DNA from: Vicia villosa
Taxonomy: Eukaryota; Streptophyta; Magnoliopsida; Fabales; Fabaceae
Length of the DNA: 64,000 nucleotides
Reading direction: 5' to 3'
NCBI RefSeq assembly: GCF_029867415.1
Contig: NC_081185.1
Coordinates: forward strand, 109,296,413 to 109,360,412
Position 1 is the stretch's first letter; every line of letters starts with the position of its first letter. Positions 47,059 through 62,855 of the stretch are shown one piece after another. A program made the position numbers and the translations under genes. Below the pieces are notes generated by a model. That model did no database searches and was not told the origin of the DNA. It saw only the letters and a list, made by a program, of their open reading frames with translations.

Positions 47059-48065
47059 TGTAACTAAAAAAAAAGCCCGAACTATTACATTGGAGAAAAA
47101 GCTTTAGAGAAATTAATCTATCACTCACACTTATATCTTCTATCCCCTCAATAACTATGCTAAGCTATTATTCTTATGTCCCTAAAAAAATTTAAATTGT
47201 TTTTTGCATTTATCGGAAATTTTATGGGAATACCAGATTTTTCGAAAAATTTATACTACCGAAAATTTAAAAGTTTCTGTACTGAAAATTTCAGTATATT
47301 TCAAAAATTTTATTAGAATAATTTTTTTTTTTATATCAAAAAATTATACCAAAAATTTATAAATAAACTACCAAAATTTCGGTATGTTATCGAAAGTTTC
47401 ACAAAATACCGGAAATTTCGTTCTTGGACAACCCCAATTTGTTCATGAATATTTTTGAAATAATTAAAAATAAGGGTCGCCAGGTATAATTTGAAGGTGC
47501 CACTTCATTTCTTTAAGACCTCACATGATTTCAAAAAATGCATTCACACCATAAAAAATAACGAATACCTAAATGCATTTAGCATTAATCTAAACGTCTT
47601 TTAGTGCTGTTCTTCCCTTAAAATACACTTATTGCGGTTATAACAACTTGATTAAGAAAGTTATAAATAATTATAAACATTTTAAGTGAATGCACCAAAC
47701 TTAAGAATATGCTCCCAAGTCTTGTTTAAGAATAAGTGAGTGCACCAAACTTAAGAATATGCTCCCAAGTTTTGTTTAAGAATAAATCGAACAGAACTGA
47801 TTTTCTAATAAAATATCAACAATGCAAATCAATTGCAAGTTTAAACATTCCATTTTTCTAGTCAAATACTCAAATCCAACTACTTGTTTTAAACTATTCT
47901 AATCCAAACAAGCCCTATATATAGTGAAAATATTACACCAGTATAATTTTATAAATGTACATATGTGCTCCAATTACACTCTCTTTTGGTAACTTCTGAT
48001 TTAAGGTCACAATTTGAACAAAGTAAGATTATATGAGATCATCACATCTGACTGAAGTGTGAATC
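47059..48065. other. Spacer downstream of the splicing-factor gene, with 50-bp duplication
   Basis: AT-rich and non-coding. A 50-bp unit containing TGCACCAAACTTAAG is duplicated in tandem at about 47684-47783. The part nearest 48065 should hold the 3' UTR of the minus-strand gene. Confidence 0.6.
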
Positions 48066-50285
48066 TCATAAATTAGTGTTATTAAGCTCTTCATCCTCGT
48101 CCGTAAGCAAGTCATCGCCACCACCACCATCATCATCATCGTCAAATGATTCTCGATCTTTAAGAAAGTATTCATCCTTCAAGTGCTTATAATCCTTCCC
48201 CTTCCAAACAACAATTTGTTCTTTATCAAAAGTCACCAAAATACAAGGGACTAGGTCCTGCATCAATACACAAGATAGTTGAAAAGAAGCAACTTAGAGC
48301 ATCAAGCCCTGCGAAATAGAACTCGGAAACCAGAAATGATATATATACCAAATGAGATTTGGCTTTACCCTAAGTTTGCAGCCGATTTTCTTGTAATCAC
48401 TCCTCTCGAGACCCTGGCAGTCTATACGAACCAATTCACACACGAGGAAAGCATCTCTGACCATGGATACCAAATGAGCATAATAGCCATTTTTCGCTGC
48501 AATTCAATTACAAGTCAATAACATTTAAAAACGTAAAATGGCAACTGAAATTAGTAAGTATAACGAGCATACCGAGTTTTGTTAAAGCGGGAACAGCTAA
48601 TCCTCTCTTCCTCATTGCTTTTGTTTCCTCGATACTCAAGCCATCAATTGTTGTCTTAATCAGTCTCGGATATACGGGTTCATGAGGTTTCCACAACATG
48701 ATAGGAATTACAGGCCTCTTTCTCGAATTATAATTCCTACCTCTGTATAATATAAGTGTACCCCCATGTCTAAAAATGACCTTTCCAAATGTTTTGTCCT
48801 GCAACAAAAACACGAGAATTGCTTATGTTTGTGTTATTCGATTGGATGAGTTTAGACAAAAGAAAGACACGTAATCCAAAATGGTAGTTCGCAGTTAGAC
48901 GTGAAAGAATCAAAAGAGTATAAATAGTTGGTACTTGGTACTAACCTCAAGCTGTGCGCAAACGTTTTTCATATCCACAGTAGGAACACCCATGCATTTG
49001 ATCCTAACAGCTTCCGTATATTTCCAATGGTTATGAATTTCAATCAACATGTTGTGAGTTAAACCATCCCGCCCTGCAACCAAATCAAATTCAATCATGA
49101 ACAGAGTTGCAAACCTCACATAGACACACACACATGCACACTAAGGATTCCCACTTCATTTTGAAATGATTAAAAATTGACCGATTATGTATGAAGCACG
49201 AACACAGACACGACACATACACGTCGACATCAATAATAATTTGAAAAAATGAATAAATTGAACAGAATCACAAGTGTCGGTGGCCGACACAGACACAATC
49301 ACGTCTTTTTTTAGAGGCATCAGTGCTACAGAGATATTACAATCAGCACTTTAACAAAAAGGTCGACAAGGACTACAACCATAATATAGGCCGCGACCAA
49401 CGATTTCGATGTGTCCACAGCCAAAATTTAGACCACATTAGCTACAATTCGACCAAATTTCTCTTCAGAATCAAGAATCACAATGCAACAACAATTTGAA
49501 ACATTGATTATAAATAGTTCTTAAACAGAATGAAACATTAACATAGAAGCAAGCTACTTTCAAAGCATGTTTGGATTGAAACATTTGAAATTATCTCCTA
49601 TCATAAGCACTCCTGTGATTGATTGAGAGAACTTATGAAAACAGCTTATGACAATTCTATAAGCAATTATATAATAAGTGCTTAATTAAGCTGCTTATCC
49701 AGAAAAAGAGCAAAGTTGTAAAATTTTAATACCCATATTGACTTGGCGCTTAGTTTTTCCTCTTTCACATTGCAAAACTAGGGCTTTCCTTTCAGCATTG
49801 GTAAGCGGATCCCCTTGAACATGCTCTCTCTTCTTCTTCCTCTCCTCTTCCAACTTCGGGTCTTCATCTCCATCCAAATCCTTCACCTTTGGATCCACCG
49901 CCGGTGCGCAAACCCCGGTCCAAGGCCGGTCGATCCGGTCCGGTCCAAACGGAGAGTATTTCGGTTCTCTAAGTCCGATTGGCCTCACCTTTTGGCTGCT
50001 CTCCGTGTAGCTGAACCGGAAATCGAACGGTAGACTCGAGCGAATCGGTTTTTTTCCGGTTCGGTCGAGTGATGACGGAGGTTGGTACCTAGGCTTGGGT
50101 TTTTTTGTGTGGGGTTTAGGTGGTGGTTCATTGGGGTTTTGAGAAGAGGAAGAGAGGGAATCTGGTGGTTCGAAAGTGTAACGATCGTGGAGTTTGGATG
50201 CGGTGGTGGTGGCGGAGGAGAGGTGGCGCGTGAGGAAGAACACGGTGGGTAAATTTTGGCGGGTGATGTGTTTGAAGAGGGACAT
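48066..50285 (-). CDS. mCSF1: CRS2-associated-factor-like CRM-domain splicing factor, mitochondrial
   Basis: Five exons, placed from splice sites and frame: 50285-49733, 49073-48946, 48798-48573, 48496-48369, 48257-48066. They join to 1227 nt, 408 residues, all junctions GT-AG and in frame. The N-terminus ([10 protein letters not shown]...RHLSS) is Arg/Ser-rich and lacks acidic residues, like a mitochondrial presequence. A conserved [10 protein letters not shown] block and [18 protein letters not shown] follow. CRM domain 1 (about 160-258) has [20 protein letters not shown] domain 2 (about 275-375) has [19 protein letters not shown] and [18 protein letters not shown]. The tail is Asp-rich. 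Arabidopsis At4g31010 has the same layout and similar length, and its product helps splice mitochondrial group II introns. The gene is head to head with a subtilase. Confidence 0.92.
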
Positions 50286-50891
50286 TTAGGGTTTATGGTT
50301 GCACGTAGTGTTTGCTTCAAACTCTTAATATCAAGTTGTCTCAGCACGCAATTGCAGAAACTAATCTCTCGAGTTGAATGAATTATAATAGACGAAAAAT
50401 TATCTCATTTATAAAAAATTTAACACTGCTACATGTTTAGAGCTGAATCTACGGTATATCCAAAGCTGAATTCCAACATAAAACCTCTGGTTAAGATGAA
50501 TCAGATCCTAGAAAAACTAAATAGAAAAAATATTAATTGATATTTAATCTCCTAATGAGTGTTTAATTTGGATTTAACTTGAAGTTAAGCTAATTATTAA
50601 GCCAAAATAATCAGTAAATTGTACGGCTAAAACGCTTGCATTGGAATTCAAGGAATAGGGTATTCATAATGTGAAGTGCTCTTTGTTTTAAAGCAATATC
50701 TCTACTATACTTGATAGTGATGTGATGTGTATCTTTGAAAATTGTAACATTAAAACTTCTATAATTTTTCTACTTATCATCAACATTTCTTGCTACTCAA
50801 TCTTTCCTATGCAACATTTGATAACTTTCAAAATACTATATAAACTTCTTCTTAGAGTCTATTTTTTTGCCATTTTAAATCACTACTAAAT
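50286..50891. promoter_or_regulatory. Bidirectional spacer between mCSF1-like and subtilase genes
   Basis: 606 bp between two divergent ATGs. On the plus strand TATATAAA at 50837-50844 lies 48 bp before the subtilase ATG and is its probable core promoter. No clear TATA serves the minus-strand gene, as is common for housekeeping organellar factors. Confidence 0.6.
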
Positions 50892-54289
<3,398 letters not shown>

Positions 54290-54391
54290 GGTTGCATTTG
54301 TATAGTGACCTATTTAATGGCCCTTGTTTTGAATAATGTTCTCATTTTGTTTGTAGAATGATTAAGGATATTCCATGATGAGATATTTTCC

Positions 54392-54397
54392 AATAAA
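54392..54397 (+). terminator. Poly(A) signal of the subtilase gene
   Basis: AATAAA about 100 bp after the stop codon at 54289, within a T-rich 3' UTR. Confidence 0.6.
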
Positions 54398-54879
54398 GAA
54401 TACTTCTGTCTCTTCTTATATTTTATAGTGAATTGAGATGGACTATTCAAAACCTACTCATCTTGAATATGTAAATTTCAAAAGGAGAATGCAATTACAT
54501 TGGTCACACAATTTTAGTCCTTCTTCTAATCTTGTTCAAAGAAGTGATAAATGTGAGAGATCTATGAAGCACGGACTCCGACACAAACGTTAAGACATAA
54601 CTTGACACGGACTCTCCGACACCAATAATGTCAAAAACACAAGACACTGCATATATATGTTATTATTTGAACTTTATTGATTCATCTATTATTAAAAGAG
54701 AGTTAAAAATATCCTAATCAAAATTATTGTCTTTAATTTTCATCGATAACATTGCTTTAATACATACTTAACTCTTTTAGATATGTGTAAGATTTGTCTT
54801 AAATATGTATAAGGTGTGCCGAAACTATTGAAATTGCTACAAATTTTTAGAATTCACTTAGATATAATGTGTATGAAAA
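54398..54879. other. Intergenic spacer
   Basis: AT-rich, no gene. Around 54580-54650 the GACACGGACTC/CCGACACC repeats resemble those at 49195-49310 and 52612-52700, a dispersed simple repeat that has spread through this gene island. Confidence 0.5.
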
Positions 54880-55480
54880 TGTTAGAGGAATCTCGAACTA
54901 TTATGATATTAAACTATCATGAAATATTTAGAAAGAACTAAAATAATTTAGAAACATTCACCATCATTGAGAGGTTGGTGACTTGAGCCTATAAATAAGC
55001 AATTGGTACTTTGTAATTGATGACATATTAAAATTCTATAGCTTTCTTATTAAACAATTCTCTAAAACTATCTTATATCAACTATCAACTATTTAAATAC
55101 CAATAGTGGTATTAGAGATACATTCGGTCATACATTGGCGTAATAATATTACCTACCTACTATTTCAAAATCTTCTCAACTACTTCTAAAAATTTCCCTT
55201 GTACTATTAACTCACTCCAATAATTTTTCTAGGTTATGAATAATATCATTTCATCATCATCTATTTCTATCCCTATTTTAAATGGTGAAAATTATTATTT
55301 CTGGCGTGTTAAATTAAGACATTTTTTTCATCTCAAGATTTATGGAACATAGTAGAAAAAGGCTTCACTGCTCGGGGGCTACTTCAGCTCTTAATGCAGC
55401 TTAAGAAAAAGAGTTGAAGATGTGAAGACAATGCACCTCTATCCTCGTTTTAATGATGTCAAAACTACTTGATTTGGGTT
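54880..55480 (+). mobile_element. Copia 5' LTR and gag start, truncated
   Basis: A 223-bp LTR (54880-55102, TGTTAGAGG...ATACCA) has TATAAATAAG near 54991. TGGTATTAGAG (about 55107) is a Met-type PBS. A gag frame begins at ATG 55236 (MNNIISSSSISIPILNGENYYFWRVKLRHF), matching the UBN2 start 'LNGxNYxxWxxKM'. It decays by about 55350 and ends near 55480. No pol or 3' LTR follows, so it is a 5' fragment. Confidence 0.75.
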
Positions 55481-55549
55481 GGCTCATGAAGGATATTGTC
55501 AGAAGAATGGGTGACATAAAAATCCTTGAAAAACAAGCATCTTTAGAAG

Positions 55550-56460
55550 ATTTCTTTGCATGTGTCGACTCAAGGGTTGGTTAGGTCGACTCATGGAATG
55601 AAGAAAAAAATTGGACCAAGCACGGGACTGCTCGCGTCGACCCTTCTGGTCGACTTACACTGGGAGTTGGATAATCACAAATTGCATCGACGCATGCCCT
55701 GCAGCAGTCGACGCATGGTTGGTTCAAAAATCATCTCACAAAGCTCAGGACTGCTCGTGTCAACCCATCTGGTCGACTCATATTGAAAGTGGAGAATTTA
55801 AAGGTTGTGTCAACGCATGATTTGTAGCGGTCGACGCGTCGTTGTTTTAAAAAATCATCTTCTCGAGCTCGGGTTCGTTCGCGTCGACTGGGGTCCCTAC
55901 ATAGGTTGACCGCTCGCTACTCTTTACTGATTTTCTGCTGTGCTGATTGGTAATTGACAAATGGGTAACACATATATTAGCTAGCTTTTATCATTTGGAA
56001 AACAAGAAGAAAAAGTGAAAGATATACACATTGTGCTCTTCAACTTCATCCTCTCATTGCATTCATCAACAATTACACATAACAATTTCTGTTGATCAAA
56101 GTGCAAAGCTGTGTTGATTACGTTCAAATTAAAGTCTCTGTTTCAGATTTGAGTTAAGCAATTGTGGGTTTTTTCTTGAATAAAACCATTAAAGTTTTGT
56201 CCTCCATGATCTAGAAGATTTTGGGCTTTTTGCACAAATCTTTGCTTCATTGAATTCAGCCGAGTGAAAGGATTGGGAAACTGTAGGTTTACTCAATCAA
56301 GTAGCGGTAACCGGAGGATTGTGAAGAAAGATTTGGGGTCAAACATCTTGCGATCGAAATCAACCGAGTGAAAGGTTTACGGAATACGGTGTGCGTGCAA
56401 ACAAGTTGCGGTAACCGGAGGTTTGTTCGAAGAGTTTGGCATATGTAATACGGTAAACTA
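55550..56460 (+). repeat. LTR-like repeat with GTCGAC-rich tandem units
   Basis: Two units of about 120 bp (about 55605-55730 and 55731-55850) share GGACTGCTCG(C/T)GTC and CATCTGGTCGACTCAT. Further right, AGCGGTAACCGGAGG is repeated near 56303 and 56408. The composition resembles long Copia LTRs of legumes. It ends at the Ogre border; no coding region. Confidence 0.5.
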
Positions 56461-56472
56461 GCTTTAAAGAAA

Positions 56473-59400
56473 TGTCGCGGTAAGCAAGAGTCGCCACCGA
56501 CTTTTATTTTATCCAATTTAATAGAAAGGCTAAAAGAACAGAAAAATATGTTAAAAAGGTTTTGAGTTCGGGGGGTAGGTTATACAAAGGGAATGTTTAA
56601 AGCACTCTTTGTATCCATGGTTATCCATGGGCTCTTAATTGCTTGGCTCACTTTTGAATTGTTTGAAATGTTTGAAGTGTCATGTGTGTTTAGAAAAGAT
56701 TTTGTTTAAGGACTTTAGCTTGTAAATAAGCGTAGCTTTTTGGAAATCGTTTTGAAAAAGAGGTGTGAAAAGTAATTTGAATTTGTTTGAATTGAGCAAG
56801 CAATTAAGAACTACCTACCCTAAGTTTGTCTTTCTTTTAGCTTTTCAGTTGAAAAGGCTATCCATACCATAAGAGGGTAGGAAGTCTTTTCATTGGATGT
56901 AAAGGGTCATCAGAAATTATCGTTCGCCATAATACTGATCCTACCATATAGAGGGCAGGTAGTCTAAGGGAAGGATATAATAGTCATTAATCTTTTTAGG
57001 CATCATGTGAGGATACCTTAGCAATGGGACAATCATCTTATTTTTCCGAGGCAACATCGAGGGACCAGATGATTTTCAATCTCTTTAGGCAACCTTGCTT
57101 TAGGTATCCTCGGAATCGAGGGACTTGACTATTATTCAGGAATAAAGACAACATGCAACAAGGCAACAAGAAGGGTTACCCTAAAGGTGTGTGGGTGCAC
57201 AATCAAGTGATTAAATTCAATTATTTATCTTGTAATTAGTTATCCTAATTCGATTCAAGGTTGCACTCCCCAGGATTACTAACCACAGCAGAAAAGTAAA
57301 ACAGTTTAATAGTCCTACGCTATTACAATAAACACCTGCGGGGAAGGGGAAATAAAGGCAGAAAATAAGAGGGAACAATAATTAATCAAAATACTTGAAT
57401 GCCTTGATCTTCCTCGAATCCTTGATCAATTCTGAAAATTAAAAGGAAAATAAATAATGGTTAGTGTATTACAGATTCATTGACTATTGATGCAAACCCT
57501 ATTTTAATCAAAAGGCAAAATATAAAAAAATAAAATGATGTTAAACAACAAAAATTAGAAACTTAGCTTTTTGATCTGGTATGGCGCGTGGCTGAAGGAT
57601 CTTGGTTAACCCTGAAAATTAGGCACAAAGAAGAAAAATGTTAGTGCATTAAAGATCTCAATAATTATAATGTAACATATCAAAAATTAAAATGGAAATG
57701 ATTTAGGCAAACAAATAAAAGAGGCAAGGCAAAAGGCAAACCCTAAATGGGCCAAAAGTTACCCAGAGTTAATAGAAGAAATAGGTAAAAAAACTAGACT
57801 AGGGTTAATGGGCAACACCTAGTAGTAATGGAATTTTTAGGGGAGAACAGTGATTAGTAGTCATGATGAAAAATAGTTGGATAAAATAAAATCAGGGTTT
57901 AAAACATAAAAATATTTGAAAAACCTAACTTGATTAATTTATTAAAAACAGATGTGAAAGGCAATTATTGTAAAAGAGATTTTGATGTTATAAGAAAAAT
58001 CGAGTTTTCGATTAAATAATTATCAAAAGATATTATTATTTTATTAGTGAGAAAAAAAACAAATTTTAGAAGAAAAATAAATTAAAGAATTAAAGAAAAG
58101 AAATATTTTTAAATGGAATTTAAAAAGAAAAGAAAAAGAATTAATTAATTAAGAGACTTAGCTCTGGATCAGGTGTGTTGAGGTTTTGAAGGACCATGGT
58201 AGGCGCTTCTTCTGGGCTCTTGGATCTGGCTTGCTTGAGAGATCCTGGGTTCGTTGGATGGGGGAGTATTGTGGGCTCTCCTAGGCCATTGAGCACCTGA
58301 TCCTGCAGTTTAATTCAAATAAAAAAAGAATTGTAGGGGTGGGGAATCGAACCACGACCTTCAGGTTATCAACGCATTCTCCATCCAACTCATCCTATGT
58401 TGCCATGTTGATACTAATATCATCATTAATCAATAAATATAGAAGCAAAATCCTTAGTTTGAAAATTCAAAATAATAAAGTGTGGGCCCCAACACTCATT
58501 CACGAGCCAATAGAGATGGGAGGGAGAACACAGAGACTTTGACTGGCCACTGATATTTCTCCAATGTGACACGCCAGCGAGTCAAACACCTTGGAACATT
58601 TTGAAGCACCGGAACAGTGTTTCCGGTCATCCCTTCCGATGGGCTTCGACGTCCAAACTTGCAAACTTGAGTGACCAACGAAAAGGAACCACCGAGTTCC
58701 ATCAATACATGGGCTGGGAACTCCACGGAAGCCTCCGTTTGCACTGAAACGACATAAATCCTAGGATACGAAGCTTGGCCGGATTTGCGCCCTAACAATG
58801 GCGTTTCGCCATACAGACCTCAAAGCTCACATGTAAAACGTTAGTTCTATTCTAATGGATGCCTTGAACATGAATACACACATTAAAAGCGCCAATAATA
58901 CATAAATTACCAAGTTTGAATTCAAGAAGTCTTACCCTATCGGTGACACGTGAATGATGCCTTCTGGAATGCTTTGGCCTTAGGTGACGATCTGGATGGA
59001 GCTCTGGGAATTGCAGGAGAACGATAGAATGATTTGAACTCACTGAAACTTGCTGGAGAAAGCCATGACTTCTTGCCCTAATTTGATGATTTTTTCAACC
59101 TAGAAAACCCTAGTCTCCTTCACCAACTTTTCGTCCTTCAACTTATGATATTGTTGTGCTATTTATAAGGACTATTTTTAGGTCAAAAGGAGTGGAAGCA
59201 ATCAATCATTGGCATGTGAGAATATTTGATTGGAAATTAGTGCAAATCTTTCTATTTGTGAAACTTATCTCTTTCCAATCTTCTAGAATGAAATTTGATG
59301 AGGTTATATGTTATTTGATGATTGATTATGATTGGGATCAAGAGCCAAATCAAATCTTTGATTTTTTTTATTTGATTTATTTGATTTTAATCACTTTTAA

Positions 59401-60344
59401 ATGAATACAAAATTCATAATAAATCAAATAAATTCTCTAAATTTGTGTCAATTGGATTTGAAGTCTTGGATAACTTGAGGATCAAGATTGAAGAAAAATA
59501 GATTGGGCCCACTTGCAAGAAAACTCTTTTTGAACTGTATTTGCTTCACATTTTTCACTCAAATTTGTCCAACTTTGACAAGGCATATCTCCCTAAATTT
59601 TTAATATATGGAAGAGTTCTAGGACCTTTTGGAAACCTCAAGATGTCCTCTACAAGCCACTTTGGAAGATTTTTTCCATTTGAAGGTTTTATCTTGATGT
59701 TACGGGCTTCGACAAAAAACTGCTTTTGGTTGACTTTCAAAAAGGACCTGTAATATTTTGATCCATATCTTTCAAATGAAGCTTTTTTAGACTTGGCTTG
59801 TGAGAGACAAAGTTGTAGAGAATTCAATTTCCTTCAAAATGAGCTTTGGTTGGGAAATTTCTGATGTTCCATGTGAAAGTTATGGCTGGTCAAAGTTGGG
59901 TTGACTTTTAGTCCAAAAAACCTTAATTTAGAAACTTTGAGTTTTGTTGATTTCTGAGCTTCCCTTGATGAATCATGATCAAACCTTGATCAAATGATGA
60001 ATGATACTTCAAAATGATGATGTTGACCAAAAATCAGGAATTTTGACTATACTTTGACCACAGTTGACTCTTAGGTCAAACTGGTCGATTGCTGACTATT
60101 TGAGCAATTGATTGATCAATCTTAGGAATCAGAGCTTGAAACTTGTCATAAGGATTACTTGAATCATATGAGAGGCCATGGAGTCCATCGGAGGTATCAG
60201 AACCTGACTTTTCTTTGAGAAAGGCAAAAACCCTAGTTGGAGGACTGTTGTTTAGGAGAGTGTATATTCAGTCAAGTATTGAGTCTTTGATATTCAAATG
60301 AGCTTAAGTATGAAAATGTGGTGGGAAAATTTTGGGGTATGACA
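56473..60344 (-). repeat. Ogre 3' LTR
   Basis: 3872 bp, TGTC...GACA on the plus strand. GGTAAGCAAGAGTCGCCACC near the left end and the GGTTATCCATGGGCTCTTAA region are familiar from legume Ogre LTRs. Frames such as 58496-58798 have no recognisable motif and are taken as chance. Confidence 0.75.
58344..58403 (-). other. tRNA-Ile-like sequence in the Ogre LTR
   Basis: On the minus strand GATGAGTTGGATGGAGAATG, then TTGATAACCTGAAGGTCGTG, then GTTCGATTC (B box 58352-58344) follow the D-arm, anticodon-arm (GAT in place) and T-arm order of tRNA-Ile(GAT). The D arm has an insertion and the acceptor stem is not paired, so it is a pseudo-tRNA or SINE head. Confidence 0.5.
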
Positions 60345-60358
60345 GCTGCCCCTGTTCA
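60345..60358 (-). other. Polypurine tract of the Ogre element
   Basis: Minus strand TGAACAGGGGCAGC sits directly before the LTR start TGTCATACCCC. Confidence 0.6.
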
Positions 60359-60559
60359 ATCTTCTTAAACCTGAAGATGTAGATTGGCCTGTGTGCCTGT
60401 CGGTATCTGAAGGTGGAAGATGATTGAACACTAGAATACCGAGAAATTTGCCCTTGCTGACGTAGGGACTTTTTCGGAGATAGGCTTGGAGATGCCATCC
60501 AGGAAGAGTATTGTCGGAGATGGGCTTAAAGATGCCATCCGGATGTTGAGAGACTTGGG

Positions 60560-60985
60560 AGTCAGAATACGTCGTTCGTTAGACCGTATCTGGGGGATAT
60601 ACTTAGGATGAGTCGTACGTTAGACTGAATCCACTGTATTGATAAGTGTCAAAGTAAGCCGTACGTTAAGCTATACTTTTAGGACGAGTCATACGCTAGA
60701 CTGGGTCCAGTTTGCATTGTTAAATGTCTGGAAAAGTCGTACGTCAGGCTGAGGGATGGGTCGTACGTTAGACCGGATCCGATTTGCATTTAATAAATGT
60801 CTGGAAAGCCGTGAGTTAGGCTGAAGGATGGGTTGTACTTTAGACCGGGTCCATTGTTTTGAGAATGGTCAAAATATACCGTACGTTAGGTGGTATCCTA
60901 GGATGAGTCGTACGTTAGACTGAATCCTCTGTTTTGAGAAGTACCAGAATGAGCCATACGCTAGGCTGCATCTGAGCTTAGTATG
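60560..60985. repeat. Tandem array 1 in the Ogre 3' UTR (about 74-bp unit)
   Basis: Five or more imperfect units anchored by GTCGTACGTTAGAC near 60612, 60688, 60759, 60833 and 60907. Confidence 0.8.
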
Positions 60986-61005
60986 TTGAGAAGTGTTTGT
61001 TGGAG

Positions 61006-61340
61006 ATTGATCGTGTCAGCACCGTTCGTAGTAACTGAATTAGATCTTGGAAGGATGATCGTGTCTACATCGTTCGTGATGATAGAATTATATCTTTGAA
61101 AGTTGATCGTGTCAGTATCGTTCGTAGTAACTGAATTAGATCTTGGAAGATGATCGTGTCTACACCGTTCGTGATGATAGAATTAGATCTCTGAAGGTTG
61201 ATCGTGTCAGCACCGTTCGTAGTAACTGAATTAGACCTTGGAAGGATGGTCGTGTCTACACCGTTTGTGATGATAGAATTAGATCTTTGAAGGTTGATCG
61301 TGTCAGCATCGTTCGTAGTAACTGAATTAGATCTTGGAAA
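61006..61340. repeat. Tandem array 2 in the Ogre 3' UTR (about 48-bp, alternating)
   Basis: Seven units of about 47-48 bp alternate between two types: TTGATCGTGTCAGCACCGTT and ATGATCGTGTCTACACCGTT. The higher-order period is therefore about 96 bp. Confidence 0.9.
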
Positions 61341-61349
61341 AATTTTGAT

Positions 61350-61605
61350 TACTGCCAGGAGACTGATGTAGATATCATTGCCAGGGGACTAATATGATAA
61401 GAGCCAACTGATCACCGCCAGGGGACTAACATGATGAGAAGGATTTTGATTACTGCCAGGCGACTGATGTAGATATATCATTGCCGGGGGACTAACATGA
61501 TAGGAGTAGATTTTGGTTACAGCCAGGGGACTGATGTAACATATCATTGCCAGGGGACTAATGTGATATTTCACTGCCAGGAGACTAATGTGATGAGAGT
61601 TTGAT
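61350..61605. repeat. Tandem array 3 in the Ogre 3' UTR (27-36-bp unit)
   Basis: Eight units anchored by GCCAGGGGACTAAT/GCCAGGAGACTGAT with variable spacing. Confidence 0.85.
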
Positions 61606-62400
61606 ATGAATGATTATCAGAATGAATATTCGTCCAGATTGCTTTTGGAGAATAAAATTTGATTTTGATGATATTCGTCCGCTCGGGAGCTTACCTGAAA
61701 AACAAAGTTAGAAGCGTGCAATGTCATGATGCATGGTATGTATTTGTGTAATGATTAATTATGAATGATGTATGTATGCAACATATTGTCGACAATGATA
61801 GTAAATCATAGAATAGTCTGGCGGGGAAAATAAATCCCTGACTGTTGTGAAGAATACAAAGTATAAGTCTTCTGTTATAGTAGGAACTCCCGCTCCATGC
61901 TCGAGGATACTCGGCTGGGGATCTTTGACTTCTGCTTGGGGATGAAATCAATTTGAATGATTGATCTGGTCGTACCCTGATCGGGGATAAGAGAGATGAA
62001 TAACCATGTATGGAGAAAAGAAAAGTATCGGGGAACTAGCAGTGTCGAAGATGTAAACTCCGTTAGGAAGCTAAATCTCTGTTGGGAAGAGAACATTTGA
62101 ATATATCTTCTCGAGGAATACTCTGTGGGTATATGATCCTGTGAAACCGACACTGTGAGAAGGCATGGATGCTTTGAACGTTGCCCCCAGTATTATAGTA
62201 ACTGCTATTTCTGGATTTGTAATGAATGTTGGTTGAAGTGTCAAACAGGTTTTGCACAACTTTGCCTCTACTATTTAGGAAATTTGAAGAGATTCGCCTC
62301 GCGAGGACTTTATGAGGTGTGTACTATGGGTGACATGCCCCCAGTAATCATAGACTTAGGATGATGCCCCTGACTGATCGAGAGGTAGCTTCCGACCCAC
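61606..62400 (-). other. Remaining Ogre 3' UTR, non-coding
   Basis: No supported coding region. GCCCCCAGTA occurs twice (near 62184 and 62337). Short frames on both strands lack motifs. Confidence 0.5.
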
Positions 62401-62404
62401 TTGG

Positions 62405-62790
62405 ATGCATCACTACTACAACTTAAGTAAAACTGAACTTGGTGATTTTTGCACACCAAGTGTTTGATAAATTGACAAACACACAAACTATTGAGTTTAT
62501 CTTAAACAAGTCATTGGAAATAGTAAGTACTCAGTGATATCGCTTAAGCGTTTGATTAAGTGGATATCGTATTGATTCAATCTCATCAATTTTAGTTCAT
62601 CCGGTTTCGCATATCCGATTCTTCCAATAACAGATCGTTTAGATTAGTTTTGATTTCGGGAGCTTTCGCACCATTTAAAAACAATTTTAAAAGCGCAAGT
62701 TTTAAATAAGGGATCTATTCAACCCCTATTCTAGATCCGTCCTATCGTCCAACATAAGAAAAATAAACAGGAAAATTCAAAGGCGTTGTT
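62405..62790 (+). repeat. Probable LTR fragment of another Copia element
   Basis: GGGATCTATTCAACCCC near 62710 and TATCGTCCAACA near 62745 resemble the R-U5 end of SIRE/Angela-type LTRs (compare TTATTCAATCCCCCCC in the SIRE LTR here). The left border and the internal part are missing. Confidence 0.35.
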
Positions 62791-62855
62791 CACTTTGCAA
62801 CAAGCGGTGACTAATACAATTTTTTAAAGAACTATGGGGCAGACACTGCACCTTT

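Larger units (their letters stand above)
56473..62400 (-). mobile_element. Ogre/Tat-type Ty3-gypsy element, 3' LTR and 3' UTR
   Basis: Minus strand, from right: a non-coding 3' UTR with three tandem arrays (60550-62400), a PPT-like AACAGGGGCAGC ending at 60345, then a 3872-bp LTR (60344-56473) that starts TGTCATACCCCAAAATTTT and ends TTACCGCGACA. Very long LTRs of this kind and tandem arrays upstream of the 3' LTR mark Ogre elements. The coding region would lie to the right but is lost; other repeats begin at about 62405. Confidence 0.8.

Noticed and set aside
49985..50347. 120-codon minus-strand frame overlapping mCSF1 exon 1
   Set aside because: Out of frame with the conserved protein; a shadow frame favoured by local composition.
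58496..58798. 100-codon minus-strand frame in the Ogre LTR
   Set aside because: No recognisable domain and it lies in a non-coding LTR; chance frame is likelier.
61006..61605. CRISPR-like array
   Set aside because: The repeats are contiguous satellite-type units without distinct spacers, in a plant retrotransposon 3' UTR.
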